Assembly (NCBI GenBank): GCA_016508695.1
Contig: VNKQ01000003.1
Coordinates: 2,170,001 to 2,234,000 of the forward strand
DNA: 64,000 nt
Direction of reading: 5' to 3'
From: Hyphodiscus hymeniophilus
Taxonomy: Eukaryota; Ascomycota; Leotiomycetes; Helotiales; Hyphodiscaceae
A program made the position numbers and the translations under genes. Within the stretch, counting starts at the first letter, position 1, and the number at the start of each line of letters is the position of its first letter. Under the pieces are notes generated by a model. That model ran no database searches. It saw only the letters and a program-made list of their open reading frames with translations, and had not been told where the DNA came from. Positions 34,201 through 46,453 of the stretch are shown piece after piece.

Positions 34201-35676
34201 TACCAGATGTTACCTTTCGGGTACGAGTCGATAAGTGTATTAAGGGTCTTGCCATCGAGGACTCTGGACCTAGGATCCCAAGTTGCTATAGTCGCTGCCG
34301 ACATAGCCAATATTTTCGTTGATTTGTGCAAGTCATCCGAACTTCGTACTGTTGTTTTATCGCTAAGTGGTTTAAGAGGTGGTCGCATTGCGTTTTCGCC
34401 TCCGGTTACTGTTCCTCCTACAATGTCTTTATCAGCTACATAGGCGACTGAGTCTCCAATATCAGTGTAGCTGATGGCTGTATCAAGAAAAACCACGCCT
34501 CCAGCAGTGAGTTCCAAAGACTCTCGAAGAACTTCAGCAGCGTGGTCAAGAGTGAGTCGTATCTTGTCCAAGACGGTTTCATTGCCTTTCTTAGACCCGT
34601 GCGAAATAACATCAGTATCATTGGAATCCGTTGACTGAATGTCGACTGTTGTGTTTTCGAACGAATCCAGCTGCTTATCTTGGGGTCTCTCATGCTCTGT
34701 GATCGAAGGTTCAGATGGGACTGCATCAGCCGTTCCCTCTAAGAATTTCGATATTCCTTGACTCATCATTGCCACGCGACGTCGTTCAGCCGCTTCCCTT
34801 TTAGTCTCGAGATGCCTCATTACTTTCGCCGCAGTTTCATGAAGATCTGGAGAGTCAGCTCAAGAGTCTTTTCCAAAGATGAAAAACATAGAGGGCCCAC
34901 AGACGTTTCTTTTGCTTCAAATTGAGCCCAGCTCTAGACATGTCATCAAACATAAAGAGTGATCCAATATTGACCCCATGTCTAGTCGTGATTGGGGTCC
35001 CGGCATAGAACCTGTATGCTGCGACGGAGCCATCCACAACGGGCAGCGAAGCAAATCTGTCATCCTTCAACAGATCGTTGACGATGAAGCATGGAAAGGA
35101 ATCCGTTGTGCCATCAACAGCCAAAGTGTTCTGGAAGAATAGTCAGGACGCTTTCTGAGTCTTCTTCAACGCCAGCCTCGTACCTCGCAGAGCCCGCCAG
35201 GTGTAGGGACCGTGTCACATCCAAACCAAGAAGTTGAGTCCTCCACGTGATCTTCTCCATCAGAGCTCTTTGAACGTGTGGCCCCAGCGATGAAATATTG
35301 CTCAGTACCATCAATCAAACTACCAAAGTCAGAGCAATCCACTCGCCACATCGAAATGAGCGGAGGATGTTAAGAATCGCACCTGATCATGCATTTGACC
35401 CCTCCCAAACGCCAAACTATGGTCTCGGCGTAGGCGGACAACGCACCATCACCATTCAGGCTCTCATTGAAAGCTGGTTCATATTGGATTTGGTTTTGCG
35501 ATAAATACGGCACAAAGAACCTGGGATTTGACGTTGTCAGAGACACAAGACCAAGTGCTAGCTTTGCTAGAATCGTGAGAGGAATCCGCTCCAGAGCGTA
35601 CTGACTTTCTAAGCTCCAGCGCTCTCTGGGACTCGGCGAATTCACGCGCAGGCTTCCCTTCAGCAGGACCTTCCAT
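31268..35676 (-). CDS. Hybrid histidine kinase (GAF, HisKA, HATPase, pseudo-receiver, receiver)
   Basis: Eleven exons (35676-35606, 35520-35383, 35319-35184, 35130-34905, 34846-34126, 33959-33835, 33785-33612, 33563-33442, 33394-33328, 33277-32779, 32705-31268) keep phase and give 1238 residues. A GAF-like sensor covers roughly 25-520 and is split by a Ser/Asp-rich insert. The H box is HEFRSPLHG with the phospho-acceptor near His531, made at the exon 7/8 join. The ATPase has an N box (NIFGNAQKYTKSG), G1 (DTGRGMS), F (PFAQED) and G2 (GVGLGLSIV). A receiver-like segment (KTVLIARHPQ to LVITDHEE) without an obvious phospho-site follows. The true receiver has AVDDN, FMDISMPEMDG (Asp near 1121), and a late Lys in DFLTKPI. 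The protein should relay phosphate through Ypd1 to Ssk1 or Skn7. MEGPAEGK was preferred as start for its context; an in-frame ATG at 35727 is possible. Confidence 0.95.
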
Positions 35677-37838
35677 CACGAAGTTGATTTGACGGTAGCA
35701 ACATTGAACATGGGAGGAAGCATTCACAAGGTCTTGATGGCGTATGGTAGATACACCCGAGTTTGATCCTCACTCGCGAGCAGCGTCCTATCTTTAAAGC
35801 AAACCAAGTCGTTAACCTCTCAAGGGTCACAATCGCCGGGTCTAGACGCGGAGCACTGTTTAGTACGAGTAGCGAGTCGAAGGATTTAACGCCTCATAAA
35901 CCAGGCCGAACTTTGACATTGTTGTAGCCTCGATCAATATAATGAAGCTCAAAGTAACGGCGTTCTTGGGATGTTTCATAGCTTGAAAATCCAAGAGCTT
36001 TGCATCACAAAAGCAAAAGGTTGGCTCACAGTCGTGTTTGCTATTTGCAATGTGCCTGCCGAATCGGCGATGAAGTTCATCTAGCCTTCCTTCAGTAATA
36101 GCCATGGCTTTCACACGTGTTGTCCTACCTTGGAATTGGCGTTCGAAAAAAAGCATGAGTTCACGGAAGGCGTTTCGTTTGCCGGCCTCCTCATTAAAGT
36201 ATTCGCAAGTACAAGAGATCCTAGTCGCCGGATGAGAATCCAATTAGGCTGTCGTCCTAAGGAGCCTCTCGTCCGTTGCCTTCACATTCGAAGTATCACA
36301 TAGGGATTTACGTTCCCTGCTTCTCGCACGTTGTAGCTCTCGCTGGTTCCTGGAGGCTTTTTGTGTAAGGGACACCGTCCTCACTTCTGCGGCCGCTTGC
36401 TCTGTCGACATCTGATGGAACCGAATGATTCTAAGCTGTCAGAAAATGGGAGTGAAGACTTCCAAACTTTGATATTGATGGATGAAGATCAAAGCTTTCC
36501 AGCACTCGTGACCTCAGCGGCCTTGTGATTTTTAATGAGACCCTCGATGTAAGGATGCAACCTTTTTGGACGACTATGAATGGTCTTGGATGATTTGAGT
36601 GGTTATGAGATTAATGTATCCTAAGAGACGTTTATCCGCTAGCCTGTTGTGAGGCTCAGATCAAGGAAGATACATCCAAGCCGAACGGCTCGAGATCTTG
36701 AGGGGATAATGAGCCCATATGGTATTCCTTGATGCCATAGGAAAGAACGCGCAATGCAGTACTACTGCAATGATAAACAGCAACACGAAAGGGCCTGGAA
36801 CGAGACATCTTCTTCCAATTTTGGTTTCGAGCGACAACATTGTGAGTTGCAGGGTTGGCTGGAGTGGAGGATGAATCCATCGTAACATCATGAGATCTAT
36901 GTCTGCACAAATGTCCTCGAGCCGCACTCTCAACTTCGCACGCGAAGTTTAACACCCCAAGAAGAGCCCCGCAGGCACAAGTAGCAGTATCCACACATCA
37001 CGGAAGCTTGGTGGATGTGCGCCCAATGTTTTGGTCGTCCCATATGTACAATTGCACCCATTCAAGTCTCTCAATCTCTAGTGATGTTCCTCTCCGTGGC
37101 CTTCCGCATGATGGTGATCTTCCTGCCAAAACATGTATTCGTACCCACAATACACAGCAAATGCAACCGTCGCAATACCGAGACCTGGGAAGCTGCCCTT
37201 AAATCGATTCCACCGGGTGAACGGTCCAGAGTATCGCCATGCCTCCCTAGACATCTCATATCAGCATTATCCCGACTTCCAATGGCCCTAATTCAGCATC
37301 TGCGTGACCACTCACCTTCGCGCCCATGGATCGTTAGCTGGTGTGCCAGACGATGCTGCGAATGCTTTTGGATCGAAGCCTGTAAGATTGGGCCGAGGCG
37401 CTCTCCGTACGCTACAGACCAGTGTCAGTCAATATCCCAAACTAGTCTTTGAGTATCGATTGTTTGTTCTGACCTTGTGAATCGCATCTTTCGTGAGGTT
37501 CCCCTGTGCTGCCTTTCCGAATGGTGTTGGCCTTTGAATGTTCCAGCTGTTCGAGGTCGCTCGACACTTTAAGCTCAGGCACTAAAGTAAGCGAGTCGCG
37601 ATATCGTCAACTGCTTCCAGCCCTGTCATCTACGGTTGCAACCTTCGAAGAAAGACGAAATTGGACGACCTTCGCTAGCAAGAAAGTAGACGCTGTATTT
37701 CAGAATCCTAACAGAGCTACGCTGCCTGTCTCGCAGTTCAGATCCAACTCTTTCCCAGACTCGCGCGTCACGCTGCGCCCATGAAAACCGTTCACTTTCC
37801 TCGACTTTCCTGGATCAGTACCTCCAAACAGAATCGAA
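35677..37838. other. Intergenic between divergent kinase and CAF1 genes
   Basis: About 2.1 kb with both promoters. A minus-strand frame from about 36410 to 35860 is broken by TAA near 36246; its first part (QKASRNQRELQRARSRERKS) is basic and helix-prone but lacks a bZIP signature. I do not call it a gene. Confidence 0.4.
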
Positions 37839-39353
37839 ATGCCTCCCCCTATGCAGCGCTTCGGCGGCGCACCCAATAACCTCGCCTCTCACTACCAGCA
37901 GTATCCTCACTCCCAGGCACACTCTGCCGGCTTACCTCCACCCTCGCTGGGGAACAACCCTGGCTTCATGAACGCGAACTCGATGAACAACCCATTCGCA
38001 GTAAATGGAAACGCTTTGAGTATGTCTGGAGGCTTTGGGGGCTCGGGTCTTGGTATGCCAGGGGGGACTGGGTTAGCAAGTCAAGCTGCACAGATGGGGT
38101 TTGCCAATGCTTCCATGCAGCAGCATGGTCATAATGGAGTGGGTGAAGCAGGGCCGAGAAATAGAGGAAAGGGAGAAACAAGAATACGAGAAGTTTGGAA
38201 ACACAACTTGGCCGAGGAGATGTCGAACTTGAGACAGCTGGTGGACAAATACCAGTACATTTCCATGGTAAGATGGGACTGACTAGACAGAGATGTGATT
38301 TGGCTGACACCCTTCAAGGATGCCAAGTTTCCTGGGCTTGTGGCGAGGCCTATGGGGTTATTCCACGGAAAGAGTGATTACCACTATCAGTGCTTACGGT
38401 GTAACATTGATTTGTTGAAGATCATTCAGGTTGGAATAACATTATTTTCGGAAAATGGTGATTCGCCGCAGCCGCCAACATCACATTCGTCAGATTCTGG
38501 GATGGACATGTCTGGGACCCCAAGGAACAATGGAGACGCACAAATGCCTTGTACGTGGCAGTTCAATTTCAAATTTTCGCTAAAGAACGACATGTATGCG
38601 GAACTCTCTATCGAAACTCTCAAGCAAGCGGGTCTTGACTTTGCAAGACTCGAGATTGATGGGATTGAGCCGACCGATTTCGCAGCAATGCTGATCAGTT
38701 CTGGTCTCGTATGCGATGAAGATGTACGCTGGATATCATTTCACGGTGGTTACGATTTCGGATATCTTACAAAGCTTTTAATATGCCAGCGTCTGCCTGA
38801 TGATGAGCGAGAGTATGACATGTATGTCAAAAAGTTCTTCCCGAGCATCTACGATATCAAATACCTCATGAAGTACGCAACTAGACAACAGGCCATGGGA
38901 CAGCTTACGCCGATGGATTCTGCCACCGCCGAGATTCTCACGAAGTTTGAGCAGAAATCGGGACTTGAAAATATTGCAGAATCTTTTAAGATCAAGCGAC
39001 CAGGAACCGCGCATCAAGCGGGATCGGAGTCTCTGGTGACGGGTAAAGTGTTCTTTAGGATGAGGAGCAAAATTTTCAATGGCGAGATTAGTGATGATCA
39101 CCTTGGCGCAGTATGGGGCCTCAATGTTCCGGAACATCTTGCTCAACCTCAGCAATCAACCCCGCAGCATTACCACCAACAACTGCAGGAGAATACAACG
39201 CCCAGCCAGAACGGCAATGGCCCCAGTACTCCCAATACCGGAAATGCAGGACTTGCCAGTACGCCGGGACAGACTAGTAACGGGGGAGGAATCGGGCCTT
39301 TAACGCCAGGTGGAGGTGGAGGAGTGTTTGGGTCCTTCCAGTACGGCAGATAG
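37839..39353 (+). CDS. POP2: Caf1/Pop2 subunit of the CCR4-NOT deadenylase complex
   Basis: Exons 37839-38267 and 38319-39353 give 487 residues. The first ~105 residues are Gly/Asn/Gln-rich. The Caf1 domain begins at ETRIREVWKHNLAEEMSNLR and runs to VFFRMRSKIFNGEISDDHLGAVWGLN; a low-complexity Gln/Thr/Gly tail follows. Caf1 bridges Ccr4 to Not1 and removes poly(A) tails as a DEDD nuclease. Motif I, normally DTEFPG, reads DAKFPG here at residues 144-149, so the metal-binding Glu is Lys. Motif II keeps its Asp (HGGYDFGYL, near 289). In the last motif HQAGSD reads HQAGSE (near 380). Two of four DEDD positions are therefore changed, so the subunit may be mainly structural, as for budding-yeast Pop2 where the tetrad is also altered. 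Whether this is usual in related moulds I cannot tell. Confidence 0.96.
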
Positions 39354-40575
39354 TAAATAGGAGTTTACGGGCCTCCCTACTGTGTTTGATGGGAAAAGCA
39401 CGGATTGGTTGAGGCCATTCAGGTTTGAGCGGAGTTCTTGTGGAGCGGAAACTGCTGAAAGTTGGAAGGCGTTCACAGGTTATTTTGTTGATGTGTATAG
39501 TATTGAAATAGATGCATTGCTCGACCTCATTCGATCCGAATTCCATCCTGTGATGGGAACTGTGGCAGACTTTTAAAGAAGCTGGCTAGTCGGGACTTTA
39601 CCGTTCTTTGCTCACATCTCAACGATTGAGTGTAAACTAGATTTGGGTATACAACCCAGGAAGCATTCAAGCAGTGATACTTGAATAATGGCTCGCGATG
39701 GGATACGAGGACAACAAAAGCGCCACCATCTGTTCAAATTACACTCCGCGTCGAGGAGCTTTCGAAGACGACTTATGCTTGCGGATCGAGCTATCTGTTT
39801 GAGATGAACACCGCTGTTGAGCTACCTTCTGTTGTCGATACATGCCCTTTCTCAACCTTATTTTCTCGTTTCTTACCCCTAAGCCTTGTCGCATGCAAGT
39901 ATTACTTTCTTTCGAGTGCTTGGAAGATGGAGTCAAACTAGGCTGTGCTTCTCGAGATTGTTCATGGTTCTCTCACAATCCAGGTTCCAATGTTATCATA
40001 AGGGTCTTTAGTTATACATCTGCTCTAGACAAATAGATAATTTGGTATCAAACGAAAGTGATTCGCCCGAATGTCTTGATGTTTTTGGGTGAAGTGGCTC
40101 AATGCAAGAAACACCTACTCAAACCCAAAATGAACGCCTTTCCATGCTCAAAAAATCTATGCCACTTACAGTGAACTATTAGACATTAAGTCTCTGCTTG
40201 AGTGTATCCGAATTCACGGTCAAGACTCGAGGGTCTCGTTTTTCAGCCACAGTTTACGTATTCACTACTCGTACCGCCACACCGTCGTCATGGTGGGGTA
40301 ATCAACGTCTGACGAAACACATCCCTTCGACATTGGTTGTTTCTCAAGCAAATCACACCATCCATCAGGGCCGTAGAAAAACTTAAGCGAAGGAGCTGTG
40401 AAATTATATTTGATTTGAGGTGGTGCATTCCACATGCTCGTTAAACTCGTTACGCTCGCTCCGCGATCCCATCCCCATCGTTGCATCATAAATACCTTAC
40501 CCCTCTTCACCGAGGCATACCAGTCATTGCTTCTCTAATACACCTCAAATAGATACCAAAATACGAATTACTAAG
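39354..40575. other. Intergenic, no gene recognised
   Basis: About 1.2 kb between two plus-strand genes. Frames at 39681-39941 and 40198-40386 have no recognisable features. Confidence 0.45.
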
Positions 40576-41464
40576 ATGGCAAAACGTATTCTCCTTTTAG
40601 GTGGCCATGGAAAGGTCAGCTTGCTCATGACTCCGAAGCTGCTTGCTCGTTCGTGGAATGTCACCTCTGTGATCCGTAATCTGGATCAAAAGAATGATAT
40701 CCTGGATGCTGGGAAGAACGGGCCAGGCAAGGTGGACGTTCTGATTGAGTCGATAGAAGATGTCAAGTCAGAAGCGGACGCGAAGAGGATTCTGGATCAA
40801 GTGAAGCCGGATTGGGTGGTTTGGTCTGCTGGTATGGTCCCCCTGGATTCCCTGCGTGATTGGACCGTTGATGGGATATTACCTTAGCTAAATCATACTG
40901 GCTACAGGTGCTGGAGGTAAAGGTGGCCCTGATCGAACAAATGCCATTGACAGAGACGCGGCAATTCATTTCATCCGAAGCTCAATCGCTACCCCTTCCA
41001 TCTCGAAGTTCCTCCTCGTCTCGGCACTGAACGTACGACGGGGTAGAGCAAGCTGGTTTGATGATGAATCATATGCCTCCATGCAGAAGGTCAACACAGA
41101 GGCAATGCCGGCTTATTATAAAGCCAAATTGGCGGCTGATGAGGCGTTGACGGTCTTGGGTGAGGAGAGAGTGAAACAGGAAGGCAGGGACAAGTTCTCT
41201 TACATCATACTGCGTCCTGGAGCTCTGATAGATGATCAGGAGACAGGACTCGTTAGTTTGGGAAAGACGCCGGCCAGGGGAAGCGTTACGAGAGCCGATG
41301 TAGCTGATGTTGCGGCCAGGTTATTAGAGAATGAAGGCGCATATGGATGGTTTGATCTATTAGGTGGGAAGGAGCCCACTGCTGAGGCCGTGGCTAGGGT
41401 AATTAAAGAGGGTGTCAACTCAATGGAGGGTGAGGATATATCTGTTATGAAGAGTAACATGTAG
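40576..41464 (+). CDS. Atypical short-chain dehydrogenase/NAD(P)-binding protein
   Basis: Exons 40576-40831 and 40908-41464 give 270 residues. The N-terminus ILLLGGHGKVSLLMTPKLL is a Rossmann beta-alpha-beta unit with a GGHGKV loop in place of GxxGxxG. DWVVWSAGAGGKGGPDRTNAID is the dinucleotide-binding loop after beta 4, and YYKAKLAADEAL has the Tyr-x-x-x-Lys spacing of extended SDRs. The pattern fits the atypical SDR group that includes yeast YMR090W, a cytosolic protein of unclear role. The 76-nt intron (donor GTATGG, acceptor CTACAG) restores the AGAGGKGG loop. No membrane segment is present. The reaction catalysed cannot be deduced. Confidence 0.86.
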
Positions 41465-42508
41465 GGCATATGATCGATTCTTCCATTACAGGTTATGCAA
41501 TAAAAGCTGATGTCGAGTTTTTATGCCGAGTGATGGATAAATTTATTGCACCATAATTTTTCGATCTAAGAGCAATTGATGGCACTTTTAACCATCAAAA
41601 GCTTTGAGTGAACGAGAAATTCGTCTCATCGGCTTAACAATATAAGATATCTAGATTCCCAGAAAAGGGAATGCAGAAAAGGATTTCAAGTGGAGGAACT
41701 CGAATCATCTTCATAAGTGACGGGGTTTAGACAGAGCTATGTGAATGAGAGTAGCTGGACCTTCAACTCTGTTCTTCAAAAACAAACTACTCTTCAGAAA
41801 ATCACGTTACAATGAATTCGTAGCAGAGGAGATTTAGAATCAATACCAAGAACACTTCATGCTTAACAAGTGGTTCCCTTCAGCTCGAGTCTTCGACAGA
41901 CGCATTACTATTCACGTCGAGAAGTCAAACTAATTTCCAATTATCTACTGCAAACACTTGTTAAAGAGTATTGCTTACTGAGAAAATCGTTTAGGAGCTA
42001 AGAATGTCCTCAAGTGGACAAGGAAGCTTAGTCGAGAAGATGGGCGTTGCTGTATGTGGAGCCCGGATCGTATGAAAGGTAAGAATCATGGCATTCCAGT
42101 GACTGTCCTTACTTACAAGACGACCGCAGAAACTCATACTACCGCCTTGGAACATTAGCCTTACGCTCAAATCGCCGCATATACTCTTCGTCAGAGACGT
42201 CTTGCGTAGCGTCCTCAAAGTTTGCGAGTAAGCGAGGAAGTTTGCTGGGAATGCTGAATATGAGTGCCGAACGTTTACTTAAATAACGGTGATACCTGGA
42301 CTATGGATTTTTCTCCTTGTAGGGGGTAATATTGATACTGAGCGAACAGTATCTGGTCATAGAAAAGTGGCAGGAAGGGAATGCAATGACCAGACTGGTT
42401 CAAATCGACGGATGAATACTACAATGGGCTGGGAAGACTTCGCAGTTGTTTCCGGCGATCAGTGATCACTTTGCAGCATAGAATTGATACGTACTCATAA
42501 AATCTTTA
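41465..42508. other. Intergenic between convergent genes
   Basis: About 1 kb, AT-rich, with no supported gene. The frame at 41991-42218 (-) resembles nothing known. Confidence 0.45.
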
Positions 42509-43870
42509 CTAAGAGATATATACTTTCTTGACCTCATTCGCAGGGAAGACTTTCCCATCCCTCAAGTCCTTGAACTTGTCCGGACTTAACCCTGCCTTTC
42601 TGCTATACTCTTCCAGCCTATGTCTTCCATATACACACCCGTTCGGCAGTAGGACTAGGTCGCTCTCGACATGGCTCTTGGTGTGATGCGCATAAGGTAC
42701 ATTCCGAGCGAGATCGTTAAGTTCGGTGCTGCAGATTGGGCAGACAGAGGTGGTGATTGAGGAGGCGGAAGTAGGGGATATTGAGGAGATGTGTAGGGAG
42801 TGACAGGACGGCGTTTTGAGTGCGGAGAGACCTGCTGAAAGGGCGACATGTAGAAGTGGGACGGAGGGGAGGGCGAGGAGCCTGTTGTGCGTTTGCATGA
42901 AGAGGTTGGCGAGAGTTGTCCAGCGGGACTGGCTATACAGCTCCTATAGAGGATTAGCTTGGGATAGCTGCATGGACGAGGGTAGCGTACTCCATATGCA
43001 GCTGCTCTGGTACCAGGTGGAAATGCTAGAAGCCCACATGCTTGTTGTACTTCCTTCGGATAGCTGTCTTTGAATGGGAGCAAATACTTTTTGGCGTGTG
43101 CTATGGACTCGAGGAGCTTTGTTTGGTTCTGCGTTCGGACGAGCTCGATGTATTGTTGAAAGCGTAGCATGAACTCAAAATTACTCTGTCCTACTGTCAG
43201 TATATAGTCCCGTAGCCTAGCTTTATAGCTTACCTCCAGCCTGCGAAGCTCCTTTTTGTTCTCCGAGCACCAAGACAAAGCCTCTGTAACTCTGGCATTC
43301 CGTAGGCTTTCCCGTATTCGGCTCATCTGAACGAACGTCTCCACATCCACCAGATCCCGAATACCCTTTTCCTTCGACAACGCCTGTGCACTATCCTTAT
43401 AACCATATCTTAAGAGGTAATCCACCAACAACCGGTCCAGCCGAGTTCTACTCCATTCCTCATATTTCACATCATCCAAGCTCTGCATGCCGTATAATTC
43501 TCCCAGATGCCGTACTCTACTCTGCAACTGTTGGTGTAACCTTGCTTCTTCTTCAGCACATGCGTTGAGCTTCCGTTTGAGACCCCGCATCCGAGCTAGC
43601 ATCAAGTCGACGTTCTTGATGATCTCGTCAGGAGAGGCATTGTTGAGAGATGCTTGAGTGGTTTCTTTGAGTGTGGCTTTGACAGATGTACTCTCCTTTT
43701 CGACGTTGAAGTGGGCGGCTTTGAAGTTCTTGCGAAGGAGCTCGAAGGGGAGGCGGATTAAGGATTGGTCCTGACGGTGTATTAGTTCTGAATCATTAGA
43801 TATCGCTGAGGATATTTACGAGTATGAGGTGTGTGTCAGGATTGAGTTTGCTTGTAATATGGTCGGCCAT
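42509..43870 (-). CDS. FYV10: Fyv10/Gid9, RING-like subunit of the GID/CTLH ubiquitin ligase
   Basis: Four exons (43870-43820, 43770-43234, 43185-42991, 42943-42509) give 405 residues, the usual fungal length. A LisH motif lies at RLDRLLVDYLLRYGYKDSAQAL, followed by a CTLH/CRA region (EALSWCSENKKELRRL, then NFEFMLRFQQYIELVR, then YLLPFKDSYPKEVQQACGLLAF). The C-terminus carries the degenerate RING of this subunit: CPICSTELNDLARNVPYAHH, then DLVLLPNGCVYG. Fyv10/Gid9 (human MAEA) pairs with Gid2 to form the catalytic core of the GID E3 ligase, which degrades gluconeogenic enzymes such as fructose-1,6-bisphosphatase when glucose returns. Intron 3 removes 47 nt and restores YGELYSQSRW. The gene is divergent from CBF1. 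Confidence 0.94.
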
Positions 43871-45632
43871 GACGAGGATAGTCGCTTTGTGAGTGTGTAA
43901 GAGACCGTCGAAAGGGTGGTTACTGTGGGTTGTTCGAAGGTGGATTACTTTATCTCCCAGAGTACATGGGCGGAGCCGAGCTACACGTGAGATCTGCCTG
44001 CGACCAAGTCTCTGCTCTGGTCATTAGCATTCTGTACTTGCAATGCTAATTGTCTAACGTTAATGTAACCACTCAAATACTCTGGACGATTGGACTTATA
44101 TACTGCCACCTTACGCACAAATCTTCTCTCTGGAGTCAACTTCGTACACGTATTGACTCCGATGTATTTATACTCTCTGCTGAGTGTTCGTATCCTCTCT
44201 ATAAGATCTCTCCGGTATGTATCTGTCCAAACCGCTCAGATACTTTGACATACGGACTTCTGGTTCTTCTAGACACGTCCAAGTATACCATATCACATGC
44301 TGGACATCATTCACTATCGATGCTGCTTTCAATTCACCACGGATGTATGGCAGTCGATAAGCCCGCCCAACTAGGGCTATACCGCTTTCGGCGCATTGAG
44401 CTAGTGACTCTAGCGCGGATTGAAAGTCGTCTCTTTCATTTTGCTCAGCTGATCTCCGCACACGTGCATCTCTCCCAAATCACCCTTTCACGTCGAGTCA
44501 AATATCCTTCAATTCTTCTTGAGCAACATCAAGAGGGTGTCAAGACTTGTCTCATCTGCCATCCCAGCGGCCTCATTCGTCTCTCGATTACGGATCACGA
44601 GGTTCAGGTTCTATTCAGCTGACCGTCAGTCTCCGATCCTGTTTTCCACGTGCCGAGTCGAAGCACATGATCCGCATCTTCCCCCTCACAATCTGAAAGG
44701 TCATCGATCGCACTTGAATCCATCGAGTCTTCTTCAATCAGACATCTCTCTGGTCAATGCGAGATCACCCTGAATTTACAACGCGCATATTCGACGGAAA
44801 ATCCTCCTTTGGCGCGTCTTATCGCATCAGGAGTTGGCAGCACAGACGACCAAATTAACCCCCCCAAAGGTGAGCGACACAGACATAACATGTCCTCCTT
44901 ATCCTCAAATTCTCTGCCGAAGTTCCTTTGTTTGATCTGTTGGTTCGCGTTGCCGTCGACTGGAGATTCATTCAGTTCTCCTGCCTCGTGTGTTATCCAA
45001 TGTTGTGGAACTCCTCAAGAGAGATACCACAAAAAGCCACCCCTGATCACGATCCCTCGTCTCGCCCAATGGCGGAGGCCGGCCGCGGTAGGCCAGCCAA
45101 ACATCGCACCCTCCGACACGAGATCAAACACAACACTGCCTCTTCCCTTCTTCAATGTCACGTCACTCCCTTCATCGAGGAACATTGGACTTGTTGTAGT
45201 GCAATGTCCAACAATGTGTTTGCTCGTCATTTTGCGTGTGCCAGTTGCTCGTAATAGTGACCTGTCGCAAGGACAGTGATCACTACCTCACTGGCCGTCA
45301 TCCATGAGCAACTGAGGGAGTTGCGGAACGCCATTCGCAAATGACACAACGTGCTAACATTGAATGTTACCTTATAGGAAGCACGAAAACGTTCGTCTCG
45401 ACAGTCGGAACGAACCTGCGGCATCAACCCGCTTCCAGAAGTTCCATACCGTTTTTGGCAATTTCAGACAACAATACACCAACCAAGTCCTTCCTCGGCA
45501 TATCACGTCGCGAAAGTACACCCTGCCCTTTAAGACTGCCTTCCCTCGAGGTCATCTGCGCGCCCCCGATACTGCCACCCCACCCTCGAATTAAACGTCG
45601 CAAAAGCAACTACAAACTTGCTCCATACATAC
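43871..45632. promoter_or_regulatory. Divergent promoter region of FYV10 and CBF1 with CACGTG sites
   Basis: 1.76 kb separate two divergent start codons. Three CACGTG E-boxes occur, at 43984, 44461 and 44647; CACGTG is the core recognised by Cbf1. Frames of 190 codons (44050-44622) and 156 codons (44809-45279) are open here, but the first starts at TTG and neither resembles a known protein. Confidence 0.55.
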
Positions 45633-46453
45633 ATGTCCATGTCTGAGATGGATCTCCACGAAAGTGGCTTGGCCGACGTGGTGGAAGCTATGCGATCGGA
45701 TAACTCTCAAAAACGAAAGCGAGAGGCTGAATCTCAACTCGGTGCTAACAAGCGTGTCTCCCCTCTCGGCAAGGTCGAGAATAACTCCGAAGCCCTTCAG
45801 GACTATATGCACGGCAACCAAAATGGCGGCGAGCATACTGACCATTCGTCTTTGGCAGCTGCAGCTCTGGCTGGTGGCTACACAATGACGATCCCTCAGG
45901 CGACAGAAGCCTCTTTTGCAACCCAAGGTTCTGATGATCGCGGCGATGCATCTTTCATGGATAATAGTCAGGTTGGTGGTGATTCGTTCATGGATTCTCA
46001 ATCTACCCCTTCTGGCCGCGGCGGTAGCAAGCCGGCTGTTGGATCTGATGAATGGCATAAAGTCCGCAAGGATAATCACAAGGAGGGTAAGTAATGTTTC
46101 TGGCCATCAAACTATAATTGACTAACATAATCGTAGTTGAGCGTCGTCGTCGGGAGACCATCAACGAGGGTATCAACGAGCTGGCCAAAATCGTCCCAGG
46201 CTGTGAGAAGAACAAGGGATCCATCCTTCAACGTGCCGTCTCCTTCATCACCCAGTTGAAGGAAAACGAGACTCAAAACATTGAGAAATGGACTCTTGAG
46301 AAACTCCTCACTGAACAAGCAATAGCTGAGCTAAGCGCTAGCAACGACAAGCTCAAGACTGAGTGTGAGCGTGCCTGGCGTGAGGTCGAGACATGGAAGA
46401 AGACTTGTCAAAGCGCCGGTCTTGCACCTAAGAAGGACGATGGAGATAACTAA
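45633..46453 (+). CDS. CBF1: Cbf1-type bHLH transcription factor
   Basis: Exons 45633-46086 and 46137-46453 give 256 residues; the 50-nt intron has branch GACTAAC and acceptor GTAG. The region from EWHKVRKDNHKE through VERRRRETINEGINELAKIVPG and GSILQRAVSFITQLKENE is the basic helix-loop-helix of yeast Cbf1, including the HxxxR-type basic contacts for CACGTG. A short helix with hydrophobic heptads follows, as expected for dimerisation. The N-terminal ~140 residues are polar and probably disordered. Cbf1 is nuclear; in yeast it binds centromere element I and methionine-pathway promoters, whereas in filamentous fungi the regulatory role is the safer assumption. The first ATG was taken (MSMSEMDLHESG); a second follows two codons later. 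Confidence 0.93.

Noticed and set aside
35860..36410. Minus-strand frame with a basic, bZIP-like start
   Set aside because: A TAA near 36246 interrupts it, no in-phase intron fits, and the basic segment lacks the N-x7-R bZIP signature.
37015..37452. 145-codon plus-strand frame
   Set aside because: Cys/Arg-rich composition of a chance frame, no family resemblance, lies in the CAF1 upstream region.
44050..44622. 190-codon plus-strand frame upstream of CBF1
   Set aside because: It opens with TTG, resembles no family, and lies in the divergent promoter; probably a chance frame or leader.
44809..45279. 156-codon plus-strand frame upstream of CBF1
   Set aside because: No recognisable motif and overlapped by frames of similar length in other phases; more likely 5' leader of CBF1.
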